Assembly (NCBI GenBank): GCA_026874595.1
Contig: CM049306.1
Coordinates: forward strand, 75,019,642-75,083,641
Direction of reading: 5' to 3'
DNA from: Sipunculus nudus
Lineage: Eukaryota; Annelida; Sipuncula; Golfingiida; Sipunculidae
Length of the DNA: 64,000 nucleotides
Below the pieces are notes generated by a model, which worked only from the letters and a program-made list of their open reading frames with translations, was not told the DNA's origin and did no database searches. This document shows positions 1 to 11,484 of this stretch, in pieces. Made by a program: the position numbers and the translations under genes. Numbering within the stretch: position 1 is the stretch's first letter; the number at the start of each line of letters is the position of its first letter.

Positions 1-94
1 TTTTTATTCATTCATGTACATATTGCAAGTGTGCCTAAATATAACATGTTTAGCATTATGTAATGCATAAACGTGATTACTGATCTGTTTACAG

Positions 95-211
95 AAGACA
101 GGAAATATTTCTTTGGAGATGAGCCCAGTGAGGTGGACTGTGCTATCTTTGGAATGCTGGCTCAGATACTGTGGCACTTCCCAGGCAGCCCCCACGAGGC
201 ACTAATGAAAG
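95..211 (+). CDS. FAXC-like: FAXC-like copy A, penultimate coding exon
   Basis: This exon encodes the start of the last helical part of the GST-like C-terminal domain of a failed-axon-connections protein. The visible motif is KYFFGDEPSEVDCAIFGMLA. It is bounded by an acceptor (ctgtttacag) and a donor (AAAG|gtgagt). It starts and ends in phase 1, as do the matching exons of the other two copies, and it is exactly 117 bp in all three. Upstream exons must lie left of the window. FAX/FAXC proteins are metaxin-related GST-fold proteins; Drosophila fax was identified through axon development. Their biochemical activity is not established, so I give no reaction. Confidence 0.88.
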
Positions 212-1021
212 GTGAGTCTTGCAATAATTTCTGTTATTCAAAAACAGGATTTGACAGAAGCATCATTCAGGCTCAATATATTTAGTTGTTAAGGTTGGGG
301 CTATATGTTTTTTTTTATATCATGATAATGAAATAAATTTATAGTATATATAAAATATCGTGAAATCGTAATATCTGTATCTGGCGCAAAGGCTCCAGCA
401 CTTGTTAGCATATCACAGTTGTGAGTACTTCTGCCATGTTTCCGGGCTACCTATAAGCAGCAAATCCAAGAGTTTTCATAGATCGCGCTCCAACAGTCAG
501 TTTGTCGCACACAATTATTTTGAACAGTTTAACCCATGTATGTTTTTTTTTAATTACAATAACTAATTCTGTACAGCTTTTCATGCAATTTGTTAAAATA
601 AATGTTATCTTGTTGAGACACCCTGGTGATGACATTAATTTTAGGTAATTATCCTAGAAGGGAATGTTTGCTTACGAAAGATATACATATTATGAGGTCA
701 CGATAGTAGGGAAGTAACAGATACGATTATCGCGGTTATTGGTTATCGTCCCAACCCAAAGATTATTAGACAGAACCAGTATATGAAGAATGTCTTTTCA
801 TTTCACTCAGATTTTGTGTTCAGTGCGATCTGATAAACCTGTTCCATTAATCTGAATGCCGAGTTTTGATAAGAAGGACTGCATGGAGTGGCGAATTGTT
901 GGCAGTCTGACAGAATTTATTTTAAAAGAAATGTAAATATACCTTGCAATTCCTTATGTGCATATAAATTGCCGTGAATGTAGTATTAGCAAGCAGCTGA
1001 GGATATTTTTATATTTTTCAG
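212..1021 (+). other. Intron of FAXC-like copy A
   Basis: This is an 810-bp intron from gtgagt to ttttcag. It holds no coding sequence I can support. Both ends, and a stretch near 820-870, resemble the reverse complement of the corresponding intron of copy C (31667-32910). This shows that the two genes share more than their exons. Confidence 0.75.
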
Positions 1022-1128
1022 GAGAGCTGACCAATCTGGTTGACTTCTGTGAGACCATGCGTCAGGCTTTCTGGCCAGACTGGGACGACTGTATCACAAA
1101 GGGAGGCACAGTGGAGGCCAAAGCCTAA
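1022..1128 (+). CDS. FAXC-like: FAXC-like copy A, terminal coding exon
   Basis: The acceptor ttttcag is followed by 107 bp ending in TAA at 1126-1128. The peptide begins GELTNLVDFCETMRQAFWPD and ends GGTVEAKA. 'ELxNLxxYCERxxxxFWP' is the family's usual penultimate motif. FAXC proteins in vertebrates have a longer acidic tail; this one stops soon after the WPDWDD motif. The 3' UTR directly after the stop (AGAAGGGCTCACCA) is shared with copy C, supporting recent duplication rather than convergent exon structure. Confidence 0.88.
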
Positions 1129-3169
1129 AACCAGAAGGGCTCACCAGATCGGTCGTCCAGAGATAGTGCCATGCTTTATGCCAACTTATTATGTCTTTAT
1201 GTATAATTTCAGGGCTTCCACTGACTAATATTTTTATACAGCTTCCTATGATTTTTTTGTATTTTCCTATATTTTCCATAGTTTGCACCACAATATCCTA
1301 CATATTTTTAAAGGGACAATCGTGTTTCCAATATAACCGTTATAATTGAATGATTATTACCTTCACCTGTCATAAATGAAACATAGTTCTTTTATAGACC
1401 TATTTATATTAATGTTGCGGAGATATAAAGTACAGCCATCTAAACTATTTAAACAGACCTTTCAGTATTGCTTGGACAACTGAGGGTCATGGTAGATAAC
1501 TAAGAAAACATGATTGTACTAGGAAACTCCTATATTTATCTACTTTATGAGTCTGGTATGATCCCTGTATTATTTAATCAAGGGTTATTTCAAGAATTAT
1601 GTAAATTCGGGTAGGCATAACCTGTGCTCGTTGCCTCTTTTTTACAACATATCACATGTTACAAAAAACTCATTTCAGACAGAACGTCAAACGATGGTAT
1701 TATTTTATAAATTTTATTTGTATTTAATTCTGTGCAGATTTTAATTTTGCAATTGTCCATGTACTCTTCAATTCCAACTGGAACTGGGAGTACATGAAAA
1801 ATTGTAGAATTGGAAAAACAGATTTGTTATTGATCACAGAAATTCCTTGAAATATCTTTACAGTTTGTTGGCACATATAAATAATTATACATATCATCTG
1901 TATTTCATATTTAAATGTCACCTGATAAATGAAGTATCATGTTCATTTGATTTTTTTTACCATTGTTTTACACTATTATTTCTATTGTACTAAATATAAT
2001 CAATATATGCTCATGTACTTTTTTCCACGTGGCAGGTTATTTCCATTGACTTGTACTTACTGTACTTGCATAAACTACAGTCGTGTCAGGACCCATGTCC
2101 GGCATGGTTTGTCTTGTTAACCGTTTTAAGAATGTTTTTGACAAATAACTTTCAGCCTCAAGTAGTTTCTACCAATCTTGCGTTTAAGAGATTATTAATA
2201 TAACCAAGTCTTATTTTTATTTTTAAATCGGTTGATTGAAAAAAAAATAATTTCCAAATCATTTATTCTTTTTCTATGAATTCCCCATTCTTACTGATTG
2301 CTCCAGGAGAGTCATTTGCTGAGTAAATGAATCCTCTGTGAAGCAAGGTTTATCACGTAATTATCGACTTTGGTTTATTCGTCTGCACGTTAGAAGCTGT
2401 ACTCAACAGTTATAGACGGACTTATGAGGAGACCCTGAAAAAAAACCAAAATAATTTAGAGTTTACCTGGATCACAATAATATTTTTTATTTAAAAGATG
2501 CTTAACTGTTGTGGGGAAAAAAGGCGAACGAAAGACCGTCTTTATTTTTTTATTTTAGGGGAATCTTTAATTGAATATAAATTCCCGAAAGAGGCGAGCA
2601 GACCGGGTATGCAAAATCGAGTTGGTGAACTTGTCACACATTCCTCATGAATAAATATAATTATCGCGCTAAAAACTGTAAATACAAAAAAATACACATA
2701 ATATGAATTGTCTGACTTCTGCTTTTACGTTTGTCTCAACTTTGTTCATTAGTGTCCAGTTGTAAACTATGTCTCGGAAATATAACAACTTGCACATCTG
2801 TACCCATTTATACAAATTCACAGTTTACAAATTGTCAGATCTAATATGAAGTGGAAAAATGCAAAAGGTGTATTTTGATATCCATATCCGTGGAGTCATG
2901 TTTTGTTAGTTTGTAGTCTGCAAATTATTTAATGTTAAACTGATATTAAGACTACATGTTTACAAGAGACTTAATGTGGTAATGGCTATCTAATACCGAT
3001 TTCTCTTATAAATCAATAACAGTTTATTGTTTTGTAAAATCATTATTCTGAAGGTTTTTTTAAAACGGCAAAGAATTATGTATTTTATAGGCATAAAGTG
3101 ACTTAAATTCATTTAACGTATCCAACATTTCACTTATTATAACCTTTTGAATATCAGAAGTTTACACTG

Positions 3170-3170
<1 letters not shown>
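1129..3170. other. 3' UTR and intergenic DNA, no gene seen
   Basis: AT-rich sequence with only short open frames. The first part is presumably the 3' UTR of copy A. I found no recognisable protein, RNA gene or transposon terminus. Confidence 0.6.

Positions 3171-3171
<1 letters not shown>

Positions 3172-3220
<49 letters not shown>
3172..3220. repeat. (TA)n microsatellite
   Basis: An uninterrupted TA dinucleotide tract of about 48 bp. A second tract follows at 3272-3305. Confidence 0.95.
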
Positions 3221-3226
<6 letters not shown>

Positions 3227-3269
3227 AATTGATAGATAATAAGATAAATATCTATGGCAAGTGTCTGCG

Positions 3270-3271
<2 letters not shown>

Positions 3272-3305
<34 letters not shown>
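3272..3305. repeat. (TA)n microsatellite
   Basis: A TA tract that directly precedes the hAT-like terminus at 3330-3363. Confidence 0.95.
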
Positions 3306-3307
<2 letters not shown>

Positions 3308-3329
3308 TTATGCAAAGTATCTACTAGCC

Positions 3330-3363
3330 TCCCCCCCCTTGCAAAATCCTGGATCCGCCCCTG
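3330..3363 (-). mobile_element. hAT-like MITE terminus (one end only)
   Basis: On the minus strand the sequence reads CAGGGGCGGATCCAGGATTT followed by a poly-G run. This is a widespread animal hAT-type terminus (family knowledge). The same 20 bases occur on the plus strand at 7054. The partner end is missing and the fragment runs into TA repeats. Confidence 0.5.
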
Positions 3364-3365
3364 GA

Positions 3366-4529
3366 GGATGATGCTTCCTATAGCCTGTTCCTCTTCACGG
3401 ATTTCTGGCGACATTACTTTATAAGACGGTTTATTCAATCTAATCGTATGTACATTGGTTTTGTATTTCTTTCACATAAAAAACCTAGATTGTTGCAAAT
3501 AAAACAAGTCAAATCATGTTTGCCTCTGTGAGCTTTAAAAGAAACAAGTAAATTATTAGTCCTCCACATACATAATATCATTTTGAATTCTGTTAATTCT
3601 CCATCTGCATGCTCAAAGGGAAACTTCCAGCCTCTGGCAACACAATAGGTGTATGTGCATGCATTATAGGGCAGTTTCAGACCGCACGTAAACCTCTCTT
3701 ATAGGCACTTGTTACATACTTAATACTTTTATGTCTCGTGTTCCAAGTGTGGCATCAATAGAAAGAAGTAAAATATGACATGAAGGGTTTTTAACAATTT
3801 GTTGAGGTAGACCCCTGCTATTAGCTATATGATTTATATACATTCTCAAGTTCATTTATATTAGAAAATAAAATACCCCGCTTTTTCTGTAGTTCACTTG
3901 TGTCATCAAAGTCGTTTCTGATGAGAGAGCCCAAATATTCAGTACTAGTTATACCCATTTGAGTATCTTGCCCAGAAGAAATATATTGTATTGCGATATT
4001 ACCTCACCCTTTGTGTTTATCTTCATACATACAGTTTTCTTCGTGTTATATATAGCACTCCATATTCCTCTGCGTATGTGTTACAAATATCCAGCAGTTT
4101 TCGTAAACTACCTTATGATGGCGCTATTAGAGTTACATCGTCAGCATATGATAAACCACCAGTAAATATATGACCTACATGACAACCTATATGACTTTCT
4201 CTTGCAAGAATTATTCACCCTCTTTTTATTATTTCCTTACAAAGAACTAGTTGTACTTCCAGCCTTAAAAAACACCAGCCATATCAGAGTCTGAATATAA
4301 AAAAAATGATTATTTTTAACAAATTTAATAAATTAAAACACTGGACACTTTGTATACCAACACCTTTATATCCAACACGTTTGTGCATTTTACTTTCGAC
4401 GAACTGCCTTTGTCAGATATTGCATTCTGTGTTTGGCTTCAAATTCGCGATGGTTTAATATTCGCGATATTCGCGAAGGGAATACAATCTTTAAAGGAAG
4501 CCATCGTGAATGATTTGATTCATATTCGC
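3366..4529. other. Intergenic DNA, no gene seen
   Basis: AT-rich, with short unsupported open frames only. No repeats stand out. Confidence 0.5.
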
Positions 4530-4750
4530 GGGGATAATTTTTCCGATATTCTATTTTACAGTATTTCGCGACGGTACCATTTTCGCGTGTTCCAGAGCGC
4601 TCTACATCGTTTAGCATCGTTACGGTTTGACCACCGGTTTAAGTCTGTTCTACATTCAAGCGCGCGCGGGACAGCGTCTCGCGCGGCCTACATTTGTGCT
4701 TCGAACGTATGTAAACAGAAGTGGTACGCGATATCTAGCGCTATATGTCA

Positions 4751-4810
<60 letters not shown>

Positions 4811-5110
4811 CGCTATATATAGCGCGCTCTAGCAAGACTCGGCCGTCATGTGACTGGGATTCAGCCATTCGCGCAAGGAGGAATCCAACCTAGACCGCGC
4901 TAGATAGCAGTATTTATCTGCGTGTAAACGGTTTGCAAATTCTAGGCCGGGCGAAGTGCAATGCGGCCTAACTTAACAGGTTAGCGCGCTCTACATGGTC
5001 ATTTGGTCCGGCACAGTGTGAACGCAAGTTAAAATGCAGCCCACTCCACATTATTCTGGACCGGTCTAGCGCGCGCCACATTTTTCTAGTGTAAATTGGG
5101 CTAATGTTTC
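4530..5110. repeat. GC-rich repeat island with central (TA)n
   Basis: A block rich in GCGC, with motifs such as AGCGCTCTACAT, GCGCGCTCTA and TAGCGCGCGCC, sits in AT-rich surroundings. A TA tract at 4754-4809 is bracketed by TAGCGCTATA palindromes. It looks like a non-autonomous transposon, but I could not fix its ends. Long open frames here come from the TA tract and are not genes. Confidence 0.4.
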
Positions 5111-7050
5111 TGATTAGATCGCGAAAATGAATTCCTTACGAAACACCAAAACAAATGTAATATCAGCATATTTTAACATCGAGAATATGAAACTAACTGT
5201 AGAACATATGTTCCCCATATGGTTGAATGTAATGTGGTGAATACTAGTATACAGCACAGGTTCACTTTAAATTACACATTTTAGACGCGATGTATATTTA
5301 ATCATGGTACTAAACCATTAACTCACATATATAGACATTCATCTAGGAAACATGGCACCTATATGAAACATTTAAAATTGTTGTTAAATACGATTCGGTC
5401 TCTGTTTGCTTTCAATCAATTCATCAGATTTAAGTTATCAGTTCTGATAATCTTACCTAAAACATTAATCCCCCCCCCCCCCCGGTTGTGTACAATCTCC
5501 ATTTCTTTATATTATATACCAATGGTTGCAGGGCAAACTCTGATAGCTGTGCTATTTATATTATTACGGCCAAGGGACGATACGACTGACCTTAGGCAAA
5601 CACGGTCGGCAATAGCCTATAGCATGCAAGTACACATTTTTTTATTAAACGGGTACGCATGTTATCAGCACAATCAACCGTGTACAGTCACTATATTTTC
5701 ACGAAGAACACAAGTCACAAAGTTCATACAGTGCACACATGCCGGCACCGTCACACATCCAGGGTCCCCGCATATTGTCCATTTCATTACTGTATCATCC
5801 CATGCGTCACAGAGCACGGTGACGTCAAATGAATTGTAAAGCCTGCCGTTTCCATTCTTCGGCGTTGACTTCACAGAGCGCAGGGCTATAGAAAAGTATA
5901 AGCCCCCGCAAGGGCGTCAAAATAGGGGGTGGGAGGGGGGAAGAGGGGTTTATATCCTCAAATTTTTTGCAAGGTGTGGAGGGGGGGGGGGGGAGGGTGG
6001 TCAATGTAGTCATCCCCCCATTCAGAGAATAATATTTATATATTGTAAATGAAATATATATAAATAGAAATTATAGACTTTGCTTCTATCTATGAATTTA
6101 TTATAATAATTATATCTCAACCTGGTTTAGAATTAACTTATACTGGAAACATAATACCTTATTTCATAAAATCAAATACTTAATTGTATAATATAATTAA
6201 AAAGTGATTAAGTATATATATTTGAAATGTGTCACACAGACTATATATATATATCTCTCTCTCTTCAGGGCCGCCGGAAGCGATGAGGCTTGGTAGGCCT
6301 GACCTCACCAATATTTTAAGCAAACAAGGATACTAAAACAACACACCCCCTCCCTGATCAACAAACAGTAATTCTATGACCAGTGTCTTCATGCACTAGC
6401 ACTTTTCATGGGGACCCTGACGTTGAACATTCAATCGACAGGTCTGTGCGAGTTGTCCATCAGTCTTGGTCGAGACTATAGGCTAATCATCTGGCTGATG
6501 AATGAACTTGCCCAGGACTAACTAGAGGCTAAAACACACTGTTTGCCAGAAAGGTCTCAATTCTTTACCCTTCGCGGTGACATGCTGACATGGTCTTTAT
6601 GAACCTCTACAGTTAGTACAACTACAAGCCTACAGCTTCAAGTGGATTCAGTATCCTGAGGCCTACGACTATATGTAATATTTTGGGGGTGGTACTTTTT
6701 TTTGTGACATTCTTGTAATTTTGGACTGCCAAGGTCACATACATAAAAGGAAAAGGTAAACAGTAGGCCCACCTCATTTCAGGAAACTGCTAGTATTAAC
6801 AATTGTAATGTTCCCTGAATTCACAACCTTTCGTCTGAGTTGAAAATACAGAATTACATTTCAGGACCTAAAAGAGGTCGCAAGATCTTGGCATGACCTT
6901 AAGACTACACCATCATAGCGCAACCGCGAATGCTTGTATCGCAGTATTGTTATTTTGTTCCGAATAGGCCTATGGCAGACCACCTGCTTTGGTACCATTT
7001 GCATGAGTGAATGCATGATCGAAACGTTTCAATTCAATGTGGAACCCCTT
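5111..7050. other. Intergenic DNA with G-rich tract
   Basis: No gene is supported. A C14 run lies near 5470 and G-rich low-complexity DNA spans about 5918-6001. A possible transposon end, CAGGGCCGCCGGAAG, lies near 6267 but has no partner. Confidence 0.45.
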
Positions 7051-7053
7051 TCA

Positions 7054-7226
7054 GGGGCGGATCCAGGATTTAGGAAAAAAGTGAGGGTCCAACCCAGGAG
7101 GACTAAAGAAAACCCTTAAAAAGGTCTCAGGTCCGAAAAAAATTTTGTATGAATCCTTTAAAAAAAGGTTGCTTCGGATGAAAAAGGGGGGTACCCCATC
7201 CCCCCCCCCTCGGACCCGCTTCTGCC
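7054..7226 (+). mobile_element. Candidate hAT-like MITE
   Basis: The left end is CAGGGGCGGATCCAGGATTT. The right end, read in reverse, is a diverged CAGAAGCGGGTCCGAG followed by a G run. Together they bracket about 170 bp. The flanks share only CCTTT, so an 8-bp target duplication is not clean. The left end matches the terminus at 3344-3363. Confidence 0.45.
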
Positions 7227-7363
7227 TTTGATTTATCCGCACTGCCAAAACGTTTTGAAGTCGTCATGTGTGTAAAAGGAATATTATCAATGGTAAGATC
7301 TCACTGCATGCTGTTGACGAATTATACCGTGTATCCAACGAACATGTTGGAAAGTAACTTTTA

Positions 7364-7495
7364 CAAGCATGTTTACAAAAACCTTTCCATGAAGGACTTT
7401 TTTTACGAGTACCATTCCATGAAGAATATTTTTTTACGAGTTCCTCTTCATGAAGGACATATTTTGACGACTAACTTTTCATGAAGGACTTTTAA
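7364..7495 (+). repeat. Short tandem repeat, unit about 37 bp
   Basis: About four diverged units follow each other, each containing a TTCCATGAAGGAC-like core followed by a T run and ACGAGT. The units differ in length by a few bases. Confidence 0.6.
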
Positions 7496-7499
7496 GTGG

Positions 7500-9711
7500 T
7501 GATGAAAATTAACACACAGAATCATAGAATTCCAGAAATGCAGGAAGAAACGCAAATATATCAATCCTATTCCTGTCACGTAGTTTAATGCGGATGATTT
7601 TGTAAAGGATTAACTTCATGGTCAGTTGGATACCCTGAAAAGTGACTTGACCCTTGATTGATCCGTTAGTGATGTACATTTTGGCGATATTATTATGCAG
7701 TTCAGTCAAAATCAGCAGGTGCTAATGAATACTTCTCTCTGAAGTTGTGAAGTTAGCTATATTCATCCTTGAGGGTTCGTTCAGTTGTCTTCGACGATTG
7801 CAAACTTACCTGCGTTCAACAATGCAGGACACAGGAGAGGTTGAATAGCCCGATGTTGCCTCATGTCTATATGGATTAGGTGGACAGTCTCGATGTAATT
7901 GATGTTGCAAATTACTTTGTTGAAGGGTCAGAGCATAGACGCTGCATGTTTGGAAATTTAGCCGATTGGACCTCTCAAGATGCCCAGTGTCTGATAACAG
8001 GGCACATTACTTAACCGTCTATGCATTAAGCTTTTTCTTCAATTGAATACATGAATATATTAATGTTTGGTGAAAGAAAACGATTGAAGTTGATTCTCGA
8101 CCTGTCATTGATTCAACTGACAACAAACTGAGCATTTCCTATTCTGAACTGTTAGCCACATTTTTATATACGTATATATTTTGATTGTATACATACGTGC
8201 ACAACCGTGTTATTGTTGTAAACATTTGGTGATTGCAAATATGAACAGGATGTAGGCTCAAAAGTGTCATGTGAAGGTATATTCTTTATCATAATTTTTA
8301 TGAAGACGTACCAGAAAAAGTTTTAATATGCTGCTTTTTAGCGCATACATTTTTGAAAATTTTCCGAGGCAGCATGCCCCCGGACTTCCCTCGGGCCTTT
8401 GGCGCTCGTACGGAATATCGCGATGGCCTCTCCAATGTTAAATAGCTTTGCGACGGGCCTGATCTTAAAGATAAATTGACGCCACTAAGCCCACAGTGTT
8501 AATAAATAATGCATTTAAGCCATATCGCCTTGATATGAACGACGTCTCGTATCACGTGTGCCTGGGCCTCGGTACTCGTGTGTTAACATGTGTAGCCGGT
8601 TAATATTGAAAAATATACCGATAGTTCAGTTTTTCTTGGTCCTATATATTAGTAATGATGATCAGGCGGTATACACTTTTATAGTAAAAAAAATTAATTC
8701 AGATTGTAGAACTTTCAAACTGCTGTAACCGCAGTAACTTGATTGTTACTGAATGCAGCAAAAACTAAAGAATTAATTTTCGACTTTAGGACGAGGTGTA
8801 CTGCAGAGAATCAAGTATCTACAGAGACATACTGTATAGAACCGGGCTCACATAATACGACTCTGCTGGTTAGGGTTTGTGGGCTTTGAAATCAAATTTT
8901 TATTTTAAAGTTTGACGGTTAATTAGGACAAATAGTCCGGTCGTCCCATTGTGCTTACTGGAAGAGGTTCGTTTAGAGTGAAAACGACCTCTGAAGGAAA
9001 AGTGCTACAAAGAATATTTGTTGAGATTGCATATAAATTCAAGTAACGAGGATGTGTCAAAATTGATAACCTTCGCTCAGATAACACCACTGTATTAATT
9101 AGCGAATCTCAGAAAAAGAAAGTGATATGGGTGTTCAATGTTGGATGTATAATACTAAATTTGTTTGATTCCTCGGCTGGGAGGGTTGCAGTTTTAAGAT
9201 GACAGTGGCGAGGTTTAAAGAACTCATTTTTGCGGAAATAAATCAACTGAACCGAATTAAAAGAAACGCTAAAAAGATAATTGTTGCTTCAAATGAAATT
9301 TTACCAATTTGTACAACACGATAATCATATGCAAATGTACTCAGAGGCGTGTCACACCTACTGTATATATACACATAAAACCAATCCATTTGAAACCCTT
9401 TATGCAATACTTCCCACTAACATTTCATCTTTTAAATCTTGAAATACCTAGACATATATTTTACTATATACTGTTATGAAGTATCGGATTTAGGCGAAAA
9501 AAGGTGTTGCTTTCTCAGGCAAGGAGGGCATCAATGTACCCTCATGCATAAAAAAAATTATTTTAATTTTTTTTAGTGTAAATTTACCGATTGTTGAGCT
9601 TCTTTCTTTCGAAATATTAAAATAACAGAATGTCGATTAAATTTCTTCTTTGTAATGAATTGTTATAAAAAAATTAAATAAAAGCTAGGTGGCAAAAATC
9701 GCCCGCCCACG

Positions 9712-9713
<2 letters not shown>
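7500..9713. other. Intergenic DNA, no gene seen
   Basis: Unique-looking AT-rich DNA. No splice-bounded exon, RNA gene or transposon end could be supported on either strand. Confidence 0.45.

Positions 9714-9753
<40 letters not shown>
9714..9753. repeat. (TA)n microsatellite
   Basis: A TA tract of about 40 bp. Confidence 0.95.
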
Positions 9754-9757
<4 letters not shown>

Positions 9758-10618
9758 GCCCGAGAAACTAACCATTGTCATATACAGTACTCTCATTTAT
9801 TTTCTAAGATGATTCAGCAGCCCAGCAATTATCTGTTTCATATATTTGCATGGGATGGAAGTGTCTTCTTATTATCTGATCTTAATATTATATCTAGGGT
9901 CAAAGTGCTCGTCCATGCACTGTAACCCCTAGACTCCGTGGCAGAATTTCATTTCTGTTTTTGAATACGTAACAGGGCGGTATAGCACACGCTTCCTCTT
10001 ATTCATATAATATTTTGACCAGTCTGGTGACTAGAGCACCTTCGGGTTCTTGATGTATAACCCTCCCATTGCTAGGTCCTGACACGGAACTACTCCCCAA
10101 AGGCGCACTCGTTTGTTAGTGAAAAACACGGCCGGCTTTTAATCTGCTTTAGACAAAAGAAGAGGGTCATATATGTAGCATATAACACGATGTCACCTAG
10201 AACTCGTGCATGTCAGGTATGTTATATATAGTCACATGGGCACACGTGAAATCTTTAAACGTTCATTGGCTATAGCATTATGGCAAACTTATAAAAAAAA
10301 TATTTTAATATAATAGAATATAAATGAGATTTACCGTCCTTTTAGACTGTTACAATAAACCACATAAAACAATTTTATGGACAATGCATGGGATTAAACA
10401 ATATGAAGTTGGTGTTTTTTTAATATAGCTATTGCTCAAGATGAAATACTAAATTCAACGCCAGTTGACAAAAAAGACACAAATATGCTTCAGTTCATGA
10501 AATGTGCATATGAACAATTAATAATTTTGTTAATACTAGACAACATATATGGAGGGAGTAAAGCAAGACCACCAGTTGGCAATATAAGCTGTACAAGCTT
10601 AATAACGACTTGCGGGTT

Positions 10619-11118
10619 TTAAGGCCCCTTTACACAGGACTGCCACCTTTGTGCAACCAAAAAATGACCAGGACGCTCAATGGTCGCCTAACCCCAGAAA
10701 ATCCTGTTTCTGTGTAACTGCTCCATAACTGTTTCAGCGATACTTGTGCCTCCCTGGAACCTCACAAAATGCAGCATTAGGGTATTTTCATGCCTGCCTT
10801 CCCTCTGCTTACCCTGTACAACCATCGTGACCTTCATTCTACAACCAAGACAATGCTTGCGCCTTCCTTCTGCCTCATTTGAGCCACCTGTGAGCAACCC
10901 ACCTCCTCGGCGACCATTGTGCCATTGTTTTGAACATGTTATAAAAAACATGTTCACGACCATGGCGTCCATGGGGATGTCTGAAACTCCTGTGTACCAC
11001 CTTTGAACGACCCAGACAACCATTCTGCCTCCTTTGAGCCTCCTACGATGACCTGGTAAATTTTGTGGTCGCCCACAGGAGGCACAAAGGTCGCTATTCT
11101 ATGTAAAGGCCCCTTTAG
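10619..11118. mobile_element. Candidate MITE with imperfect terminal inverted repeats
   Basis: The left end AAGGCCCCTTTACACAG and the reverse complement of the right end, AAGGGGCCTTTACATAG, match at 14 of 17 positions. The left end abuts TTAA, typical of piggyBac or Kolobok targets, but the right flank reads TTTAG. The interior is GC-richer than its surroundings and carries repeated 'gcctcctttgagcc'-like words. The open frame inside encodes nothing recognisable. Confidence 0.4.
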
Positions 11119-11446
11119 TCTGCAAAATGGCAGCGCACATGAGCGGTTTCGAATTTTTTTTTGGCGAGGTCAGAGTTTGGTTAGGGCACGGAAGTAAAAA
11201 GGAAAGTACTCCGATGACAGTCTGAAGGTGGGAATCTATCCGCTGAGAGTTCGGTGGTCTGTAGACCAGTATCTTCAAAATAAAAGCCAGAGGAACGCTC
11301 GTCGGCAAAAATAATATAGTATTAGTAAGATTACCAAAGATCATTCTGTCCATTCACACACACACAAACGCGCACCATAACCAATGATCCGAAAATAATA
11401 TATGTTTAGCAATTTGATTAAACATTTGTTCTTAATGTTGCCAATA

Positions 11447-11484
<38 letters not shown>

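Noticed and set aside
3154..3438. Open frame rich in Ile-Tyr
   Set aside because: It is the translation of TA microsatellites. The same applies to frames at 4350-4893, 52354-52848 and 53701-53970.
10688..11023. 111-codon minus-strand and 86-codon plus-strand open frames
   Set aside because: They overlap on opposite strands within a GC-richer MITE-like repeat, with no domain and no splice signals.
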